Under the pieces are notes generated by a model that was given only the letters and a program-made list of their open reading frames with translations, had not been told where the DNA came from and searched no databases. Below are positions 36,585 to 42,772 of a DNA stretch of 64,000 nucleotides, in pieces; position 1 is the first letter of the stretch, and each line of letters begins with the position of its first letter. Source of the stretch: Chitinophaga jiangningensis (GTDB lineage Bacteria > Bacteroidota > Bacteroidia > Chitinophagales > Chitinophagaceae). The position numbers and the translations under genes were made by a program. The DNA is taken from the NCBI RefSeq assembly GCF_900142605.1, contig NZ_FRBL01000004.1:62001-126000 (forward strand), in the 5' to 3' direction.

Positions 36585-36630
36585 CGCGGTCTTTTTTGCA
36601 CGCAAAGCAGCAAAGCAGGTAAGCAGCAAA
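36585..36630 (-). repeat. Dispersed 46-bp repeat, copy B
   Basis: Inverted copy of the element at 26994-27039; on the minus strand 44 of 46 bases match. A GGCGCC/GGCGCC hairpin (36566-36580) lies beside it. The surrounding 36482-36707 holds no gene. Confidence 0.8.
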
Positions 36631-36707
36631 GAATTGTGTTTTGTTGTTTGTTGCAAACTTAGGTGCACCAAAGCAGTTAAGGCCGGTGCCTGGTCTTTGG
36701 AGGTGGT

Positions 36708-36761
36708 GTGCGTCCGCTGGCGGCGGACGCACCTTTCCCTTGTGACCTTCGGTCACAAGGG
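36708..36761. terminator. Double-hairpin terminator after the beta-lactamase-family gene
   Basis: A 10-bp stem (36708-36717 with 36723-36732) and an 11-bp stem (36737-36747 with 36751-36761, loop ttc) lie immediately downstream of the minus-strand gene that ends at 36765. Confidence 0.75.
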
Positions 36762-36764
36762 ATA

Positions 36765-37832
36765 TTATTCTCCGTAATCTTTTTTCAGCACACTAATCAG
36801 GTAGTTAATAGCCTCCGTGGCTGCATCCGTCTGGCAATTGGCAAATACGATATAGCCGCGGTTAACTGCCGGTATGATGTGTACAGCCGTAAGGAGGTCG
36901 CCCGGATTCCCGAGGTTGTGTGCTTCTTTATGTTGATTGGCATTGCGTTCCCAGAACCACCCCATGGCGAAGGTGTCGAAACCAAACAGCAGGTAGTTGG
37001 CGGTAATGATTGTAAGGATACTGGAATTCCCTTTAAAGGCTTTTAGTTGCAGTTGTATAAATTTCGTATAGTCGGTGAGGGTAGTATTGATATTACCGGC
37101 GGCCATGAGCCAGTTGAGTTTATAATTATCCGGGGGCGGCACCGGTTGTGCGTTAGCGTTATGTCCCCAGGTTTGTGTGTTATCGGCGGTGTTGGGGCTG
37201 CCGGTACTGAAACGGGTATGCAGGAGTCTGTTGAGGTCGGCGAGGTTTTCTTCATAGGTTTTGCCGCTAAGGTGTTCCATGCATAAGCCAGCTACTATGT
37301 ACCCGGCATTGGTATAGAACAGCGGGCCTTCGGCGGTGATGGGTGGCTGTTGCAGCAACCAGGTGGCGAACTGGCGGCGCTGTTCGGCGGAGTTGCCAGT
37401 AAAATAGCTGCTATCCGGGGTGGTGTTGGTGTAGGTATATGCAGGCAGGGGTGCACGGAGGCTGAGGAGGTTTTCCAGGGAGATGTGGGTGTAGGCTGGG
37501 TTCATTTGCCCTTTAAGCTCCGGTAAAAGCTCGTGTAGTTCGGTTTGCCACGAAATCCCTTTTGCCTGCAGGAGGCGGTCCATCATAAATGCAGTGATGG
37601 CTTTGGTGTTGGAGCCGATGCGGAAGCGGTCGGTGCTGCGGGCTGGCATATTGGTGCCTGCTTTTCTGGTGCCGGCATAGTACACCTCTATCATATCATT
37701 ATCGGATATAACGGCGTAGCTCAGTTCGGGGATGTTGGCAGCGGTACGGATACTGTCGGCCAGGTGTGCATGGCGTTGTGCAAATGCCGGCAGGGACGTT
37801 GCTATGGTAAGCAGCAGGATTAATATCTTCAT
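36765..37832 (-). CDS. Secreted class C beta-lactamase-family serine hydrolase
   Basis: Exported serine hydrolase of 355 residues (signal peptide ending PAFAQ). The active-site SxxK is S74-N-T-K77 in IGSNTK, and the Tyr-x-Asn motif is Y173-T-N175. The family covers beta-lactamases, D-Ala-D-Ala peptidases and esterases. The sequence does not allow a choice, so antibiotic resistance should not be assumed. It is a stand-alone gene with its own terminator. Confidence 0.88.
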   Translation of the reverse strand: MKILILLLTIATSLPAFAQRHAHLADSIRTAANIPELSYAVISDNDMIEVYYAGTRKAGTNMPARSTDRFRIGSNTKAITAFMMDRLLQAKGISWQTELHELLPELKGQMNPAYTHISLENLLSLRAPLPAYTYTNTTPDSSYFTGNSAEQRRQFATWLLQQPPITAEGPLFYTNAGYIVAGLCMEHLSGKTYEENLADLNRLLHTRFSTGSPNTADNTQTWGHNANAQPVPPPDNYKLNWLMAAGNINTTLTDYTKFIQLQLKAFKGNSSILTIITANYLLFGFDTFAMGWFWERNANQHKEAHNLGNPGDLLTAVHIIPAVNRGYIVFANCQTDAATEAINYLISVLKKDYGE

Positions 37833-37918
37833 AAAAAAATAAAAGCAGCTGCAAGGTGAGAACTTTTGTTCACTTTTTTAGGATGATTTCCGATCATGCC
37901 TAAACAGGCGGTGGTCTT

Positions 37919-38509
37919 TTATAAGGCTGCGGAGAGGATGTTAAAGATACATGCCTGCTTTACCGGCTGGTATACCGCCAGCATAACACCGTTGCTGAAG
38001 ATACGGGAACGTATAAACGTAAGTTGTTGGGTATCCTGGATGTTATGTAGCAGGCGGCGGCCTTTGCCCAGCAGTACCGGGTAAATTAGCAGCCGGTATT
38101 CATCGATGAGGCCGAGGTTGGTAAAACTTTGGATCAGGCCGGTGCTGCCTACGATGGCGATGTTTTTGCCACGCTGGCGTTTGAGTGCATTTACTTCCTG
38201 GGTAATGTTGGAGGCGATGAGGCGGGTATTATGCCAGGTAGCTTCCGTTAGCGTGGTGGAAAACACAATTTTGTGTGTGTTATTCATGCGGGCTGCTTCC
38301 GGATTTTTATTGTACTGGTGGTGCCAGTATGCGGCGAACTGTTGGTAGGTGTATCTGCCGAGTAAGAGTAAATCCGCATCTTCATAAGATTCAAAGATAA
38401 ACTCTCCCATTTCTTCATTGAAGTTATGCAGCTGCCAATCGGTTTCACCATTGGGGCCGGTGGTAAAACCATCCAGGGTCACAAATGCCAGCGCTACAAC
38501 TTTTCGCAT
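37919..38509 (-). CDS. Dihydrofolate-reductase-like (RibD C-terminal domain) protein
   Basis: Cytoplasmic NADPH-dependent reductase-like protein of 196 residues. Seen are MRKVVALAFVTLDGFTTGPN, LLLGRYTYQQFAAYW, the GKNIAIVGSTGLIQSF nucleotide-binding segment, and LIDEYRLLIYPVLLGKGRRL near the C-terminus, all typical of the RibD_C family. The substrate is unknown. The start at 38509 is chosen by homology and by the promoter just upstream. It is divergent from a GlxA-type regulator gene. Confidence 0.88.
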   Translation of the reverse strand: MRKVVALAFVTLDGFTTGPNGETDWQLHNFNEEMGEFIFESYEDADLLLLGRYTYQQFAAYWHHQYNKNPEAARMNNTHKIVFSTTLTEATWHNTRLIASNITQEVNALKRQRGKNIAIVGSTGLIQSFTNLGLIDEYRLLIYPVLLGKGRRLLHNIQDTQQLTFIRSRIFSNGVMLAVYQPVKQACIFNILSAAL

Positions 38510-38529
38510 GAATAAAGTATTAGTCAATG

Positions 38530-38556
38530 CAAATTTAAAGATGTTATAACTTACAA
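38530..38556 (-). promoter_or_regulatory. Promoter of the RibD-C-domain gene
   Basis: The -7 box TAAATTTG (38537-38530) is a perfect TAnnTTTG match. A TTG element is at 38556-38554, 16 bp further upstream. Confidence 0.5.
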
Positions 38557-38585
38557 TTAGGGCGGATTTGCGACAATCCTGTGGG

Positions 38586-38616
38586 TTGATCCCGACAAAA
38601 TATTTTCCTAACTTTA
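38586..38616 (+). promoter_or_regulatory. Promoter of the second GlxA-type regulator
   Basis: TTG at 38586-38588, a 20-bp spacer, then TAACTTTA (one mismatch to TAnnTTTG) at 38609-38616. The ATG follows 4 bp later, so the mRNA would be leaderless or nearly so. Confidence 0.4.
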
Positions 38617-38620
38617 GCGT

Positions 38621-39610
38621 ATGAAACACGTATCCATCTTGATCCCTTTTGGTGCCAGCAGTTTATCGAATATCGAAGGCACCTGGCATATTTTAACAGA
38701 AGTGAACACCATCTTAAAGCGCATGGATCGCGATCCTATTTTTGATGTACACTTTGTAGGGATATCGAATTTATCAACGCAGCGTAATGGTGTGTTCACC
38801 ATTCAGCCTGACTCATTGGTACATCAGGTCAGGAAAACCGATATGATTGTTATACCTGCGATGCATCAGGATCCGCAGGAGGCGTTACGGCTGAATCAGA
38901 AATTTATTCCATGGATTAAAGATCAATATGCGAAGGGTGCGGAGATCATCAGTTATTGCATTGGTGCATTTTTCCTTGCCGGCACGGGTTTGCTGGATGG
39001 CAGGCGTTGTGCTACGCACTGGGCGTCCGTAGGGGATTTCAGGATGATGTATCCGAATGTGGATGTGGTGGACGAGCGTATTTTAACGGAGGAAGAAGGT
39101 ATATATACCAGTGGCGGTGCGTATTCCTATTTAAATCTGTTGTTGTACCTGGTAGAGAAATATGCAGGCAGGGAAGTGGCGATTGTGGTGGCAAAAACTT
39201 TCATGATTGATATTGACAGGGATAGTCAGTCGCCCTTTATTATGTTCCAGGGGCAGAAGGCCCATGAGGACGAGCCGGTAAAAAAGGCGCAGGAGTTTAT
39301 TGAGCAAAACTTTTCTGATCGGGTGACGGTGGATCAGCTGGCGAACATGCTGGCATTGGGCCGTCGTAGTTTGGAGCGCCGGTTTAAGAAGGCTACCAGC
39401 AATACGGTTACTGAATATATTCAGCGGGTGAAGATAGAGGTAGCGAAGAAGAGTTTTGAGAGCAGCCGGAAGAACATCAGCGAGGTGATGTATGACGTGG
39501 GGTATGCCGACATCAAGGCTTTCCGTACTATATTCCGTAAGGTGACGGGGCTCTCTCCTATTGAGTATCGTAACAAGTACAACAAGACTGCGGCTGCAGC
39601 GGCGGTATAA
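38621..39610 (+). CDS. GlxA-family transcription regulator (DJ-1/PfpI + AraC)
   Basis: Regulator of 329 residues. The DJ-1/PfpI-like domain (about 1-190) has ISYCIGAFFLAGTGLLDGR and CATHW. The AraC HTH (about 225-325) has VDQLANMLALGRRSLERRF and ISEVMYDVGYADIKAFRTIF. It is divergent from the RibD-C-domain reductase, a frequent arrangement for a regulator and its target (inference). It is only distantly similar to the GlxA-type regulator at 35428-36429. Its 3' end is 2 bp from the convergent DUF1772 gene. Confidence 0.9.
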   Translation: MKHVSILIPFGASSLSNIEGTWHILTEVNTILKRMDRDPIFDVHFVGISNLSTQRNGVFTIQPDSLVHQVRKTDMIVIPAMHQDPQEALRLNQKFIPWIKDQYAKGAEIISYCIGAFFLAGTGLLDGRRCATHWASVGDFRMMYPNVDVVDERILTEEEGIYTSGGAYSYLNLLLYLVEKYAGREVAIVVAKTFMIDIDRDSQSPFIMFQGQKAHEDEPVKKAQEFIEQNFSDRVTVDQLANMLALGRRSLERRFKKATSNTVTEYIQRVKIEVAKKSFESSRKNISEVMYDVGYADIKAFRTIFRKVTGLSPIEYRNKYNKTAAAAAV

Positions 39611-39612
39611 TA

Positions 39613-40110
39613 TTATTTATTTGCGGCGGCCTGGTATAGCCCTATCAGGCCGCAGGCGAATGCCAGTATGCCGCAGATGGTGCGGATGGTGTGGAGGTTA
39701 ACCCAGGGTGTTTCAAATAATCTTCTTTGCGCGGCCAATGCTTCGGCTGTAGCGTTTACCAGGTTGAATTTATCGAGAGAATCGTTGAGAGGTACGTTGC
39801 CGGTGATGGTAACGCCGAACACCCCTGCGATATAGAGTACTGATGCGGCGAGCAGGTAGTAGAAGGCGGGTTGACTGGCTTGTTGCCAGGTAGCAAATGG
39901 GAGGAGAAAAACGGTGCCGATGAATGGGATGAGGAAGAGTGGGTTGAGGATGGCTCTGTTCATGGCTTGCATGGCGGAGAGGAATTGGATGTCGTTTAGT
40001 TTGGTGATGCCAGGCATCACTGAAACTGACCAGGAGTAGAACAGGCCGGCCATGAGGCCGAGGAAGAGCAGTGATAAGAGGAGGGTGATCATAGCGCGGT
40101 TCGATTTCAT
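39613..40110 (-). CDS. DUF1772 (anthrone-oxygenase-like) membrane protein
   Basis: Membrane protein of 165 residues with four hydrophobic helices. The family features are GLFYSWSVSVMPGI (about 22-35), AMNRAILNPLFL (about 49-60), GVFGVTITGNVPLND with the conserved Asn (about 97-111), and a closing helix. The family is named after fungal anthrone oxygenases, but bacterial members are uncharacterised. The gene is convergent with the GlxA-type regulator (2-bp gap). Confidence 0.82.
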   Translation of the reverse strand: MKSNRAMITLLLSLLFLGLMAGLFYSWSVSVMPGITKLNDIQFLSAMQAMNRAILNPLFLIPFIGTVFLLPFATWQQASQPAFYYLLAASVLYIAGVFGVTITGNVPLNDSLDKFNLVNATAEALAAQRRLFETPWVNLHTIRTICGILAFACGLIGLYQAAANK

Positions 40111-40198
40111 GTTAGTGTGTTGGATAGGTAGTTAAGGTAAGAAAAGTTGGTAATTATTTCCTAAGAACATTAAAGAAAAATAAAACTATTAAAAAATG

Positions 40199-40256
40199 AC
40201 CCATAGTGCTGTTACACACTATGGGTCGGAATAACCAAAGCTGGAAGAATCCAGCT
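40199..40256. other. Two hairpins in the AT-rich intergenic start
   Basis: A perfect 10-bp stem (40199-40208 with 40217-40226, ACCCATAGTG and its complement) is followed by a 7-bp stem (40239-40245 with 40250-40256, AGCTGGA and its complement) with loop AGAA. The second is followed by a short T run (CTATCATTTTT), so it may terminate plus-strand transcription. Confidence 0.55.
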
Positions 40257-40504
40257 CTATCATTTTTAATTTGTTTGTTAACCCAACTTTTCCGTGAAGC
40301 TATCACGGATACATAAAACGGCTTTCGCCGGATATGTAAATAATTTTTCAGCAACCATATAAAATAGCAGGTGGGAAAGAGTTCCCTCCCATTTTCTTTT
40401 TGGCAAAAGTACGCGTTGGGGCGCACCTGTGTTGGTAGAGAGTTTAAGGGTTGTGGCCTTAAAGTTTTAAACGGAAACTATTATGCAGAAAAGAACTTTT
40501 TTTA

Positions 40505-40965
40505 TTAAAAGCAGGTTTTGTTAAAACCTGCTATTGGATCGTTAAGGTACCTCCTATACCCTCAACACGGGAGGACGATAACTATTTTCGGGCGCGTTGT
40601 AAGGACTTCTTCACCGGGAGTTACCTTTTCACAATCACTTCGCGGTACAAATCTTACTGAAGGACGTCCAGGAAGGCTCGGAGAGTGGTGCTCCCGATTC
40701 GGAAGTACATCGTTACAAGTTGACCTAAGATGTTGCGCAGCTGAAATTGGGGAGCTGGTGGGGTACCCAGCATCCCCTCATTTTCAGAATTGCAATATAA
40801 TTGATTACCGTTGAGTGTCCCTTGGTAGGGAGGCCCCTTTCGGGGCCTGTGCAGAACACCTTAAGCCATATCTTATAAGGGGCCCTCACGACACTTTATG
40901 GTAAACCTCGACACAAAACTACGGGAGATAGACATCACCCGTATCTTTCTTCTCAGAAAGATAGA
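40505..40965 (+). ncRNA. Candidate structured RNA (GC-rich block)
   Basis: About 460 bp with no recognisable protein, near 53% GC in a hand-counted 60-bp sample (40561-40620), against 25-32% in samples on either side. Strong helices: 40511-40519/40523-40531; a composite stem at 40733-40795 (TTGC/GCAA, CTGAAA/TTTCAG, GGGG/CCCC, GCTGG/CCAGC nested in order); 40831-40837/40842-40848; and 40942-40949/40956-40963. A GC-rich, helix-dense, ORF-poor island in AT-rich DNA is the classic appearance of a structured RNA. It matches no RNA family I know, and the strand is uncertain. Confidence 0.35.
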
Positions 40966-41082
40966 TGGATAAAAGTAGGAGTAATATCCACCAATTTTCA
41001 GCAACACGTCTGCATTTGGCTGAGACAAGTATTGTGATCCGTTTTAAGGATTAAATTATTCAAAGAGCTTTTTCTTTCAGTT

Positions 41083-41690
41083 ATATAACATCAGTAACCA
41101 GTAAAAGGTACTATGTCAAAACGAACTTTATTTATCCACATTTTCAAAACCGATGTGTGAATGAGTAAGGTGCATGGATTCTCAATAATGCCCGATACAA
41201 TCCTTACTGATGCGACATCTGCTTTCTCTGCACTATTTCAATAATAGTTCCTTCATCACTATATAACGTCAGAAAATGAAAAAGGTACTATGTCAAAATC
41301 AACTTTTTTTTGAAAATATTTTCGGTTGATATTGGCGCGTGCTATTCATATTTATATAACGTCAGAAAATAAAAAAGGTACTATGTCAAAATCAACTTTT
41401 TTTGAAAAATCCTTTCTGTTGATGATGGCGCGTGCTATTCATATTTATATAACGAGAGAAAATAAAAAAAGGTACTTGTCCAAAATCAACTTTTTTGAAA
41501 AAAGTTGATTTTTTTTCGATGACTAATGAGTCATCTACTAAAGTTTGCTAACATCCAATCTATCAAAGAGCAAGGTCTAATAAGCAGAAAACAGTATCAT
41601 CTACCTTTGTAAAAAAACCTGTTTAGTGTGCTTTCATCTATATGACATCTAAAACATGGAAATGGTACTATGTTTTTTCCCACTTTTTTC
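41083..41690 (+). repeat. 93-bp tandem repeat array with degenerate flanking copies
   Basis: Three near-identical units begin at 41261, 41354 and 41447, exactly 93 bp apart. Each reads ATATAACG(T/A)CAGA-AAA...AAAGGTAC..TGTC-AAAATCAACTTTTTT. Degenerate units begin at 41083 and 41640, spaced at roughly two periods. In each central unit ATCAAC pairs with a downstream GTTGAT, forming a hairpin. The period is divisible by three, so a 61-residue frame runs through two units, but it shows no protein-like feature. Function unknown. Confidence 0.8.
41482..41516 (+). terminator. Terminator-like hairpin in the last repeat unit
   Basis: AAAATCAACTTTT (41482-41494) pairs with AAAAGTTGATTTT (41500-41512), followed by further Ts. 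It is the most regular version of the hairpin found in each 93-bp unit. Confidence 0.6.
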
Positions 41691-41737
41691 AAATATTTAT
41701 TTTGATAATGTTTATTTGTCACACTATGAGCAAAGTC

Positions 41738-42025
41738 TCAATTATCACTCTCAAAAGGAGGACGCATGATGATGAAGATATTCTCGGTAATATTGAAATC
41801 CATGTCGGATTCGCTATACATTTCCTGCTTATGGAACTGGGTTTCTACCCACTCGCTGAAATGTTTGTCTTCTGCAGTTAACACACCTTTGGGAGCGTTT
41901 CTCACTTCCTCGATCTTGTCTTCATCAATCGCCAGGATACGCATCAATTCAATTGCTGGTCTGCCGGCTTCCACCTCTAAAAACATCTGGATTAGTTTCC
42001 GCTCATTCATGAATATCTTTTTCAT
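41738..42025 (-). CDS. Hypothetical small protein
   Basis: Protein of 95 residues in an otherwise gene-free stretch. The composition is protein-like: a charged N-terminus (MKKIFMNERKLIQMFLEVEA), helices, then an acidic C-terminus. Local GC is higher than in the surrounding DNA, which supports coding. No family was recognised. It lacks a signal peptide and is alone; it could be a remnant of a larger locus. Confidence 0.5.
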   Translation of the reverse strand: MKKIFMNERKLIQMFLEVEAGRPAIELMRILAIDEDKIEEVRNAPKGVLTAEDKHFSEWVETQFHKQEMYSESDMDFNITENIFIIMRPPFESDN

Positions 42026-42772
42026 GCGGGCATCTTGATTTTTAGGAGTTATTGAAAAAATAAAATATGCTAGAAGGAATTATAAGATTGATTTGGTTAG
42101 GTTTCCTACATAAACGAATAAAATGACCGTTTGGATTTCTAAATGCTAAAAAAATTTATCCCGGGAAGAATCCAAAGATTTATGGTTATTCGAGATAAAC
42201 TGTCGATCTCGCGAAGAAAGCTCACTCTCACTTTCCTCTTTTGGGGTCATCTGCCTGATGTAGATCCATATTCAGCGGGATCAACCGAGGCATAAAGAGC
42301 TCGTTTATTAGTTAGGAATAATTTATCAAAGGATTTGTTGCACTTTTCTCTTTCACTGATCGATGATTAAAATTATAACACCTTTTCATTCTATCCAAAT
42401 ATTTTTTGTGTTTTTTTGTAATGTTTTTTAATTATAATCATCAAACTCACTACCCTCCCACCTCTACACTCGCAAAAGATAATCCTATTATCATCGTACA
42501 CTTTTTTAAGAAGGGAGCCAGGAAGAGTCCCGGCTCCTTACCTTAAGTTACTGTACTTTATCTGACATCAGAGAAAGACAGATGTACAACACAATAGTTT
42601 AACTTCTATATTGAACAACCAAAATTTCAGAATATTGAACCGGGAAGAATCCCGGTCCTTGACACCAGGTGCCCCTCTCTTGTTAAGGACACCATATTAT
42701 GTAGAAAGAAACTACAATGCGACTTGGAAGTTATTCGATCTACATATTCTTTCCTACAACGGAAAACCGAGT
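42026..42772. other. Gene-free AT-rich region with hairpins sharing an AGAA-type loop
   Basis: No credible gene. Hairpins: 42511-42539 (GGAGCC/GGCTCC outer stem, GGA/TCC inner stem, loop AGAG), 42639-42645 with 42650-42656 (ACCGGGA and its complement, loop AGAA), and a longer-loop GTCCTT/AAGGAC pairing near 42655-42690. A partial GGA-AGAA-TCC core is at 42164-42173. The same loop occurs in the hairpin at 40239-40256. Confidence 0.5.

Noticed and set aside
36430..36756. In-frame 109-residue N-terminal extension of the GlxA-type regulator
   Set aside because: It runs through palindromes and the 46-bp dispersed repeat, and a promoter lies downstream of it. Homologues start at MTQHRK (36429).
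36765..37832. Antibiotic-resistance beta-lactamase
   Set aside because: Only the general SxxK and YxN motifs of the serine-hydrolase family are visible, which do not distinguish a resistance enzyme from peptidases or esterases.
40518..40814. 98-residue plus-strand frame in the GC-rich block
   Set aside because: It coincides with strong nested stems and shows no recognisable domain, signal or start context. A structured RNA explains it better, though coding is not excluded.
41326..41508. 60-residue frame across the 93-bp repeats
   Set aside because: It exists only because the period is divisible by three. The other units are closed by stops, and the composition is that of AT-rich repeat DNA.
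41083..41690. CRISPR array
   Set aside because: The conserved part of the unit is far longer than a CRISPR repeat, there are no unique spacers of uniform length, and no cas genes are present.
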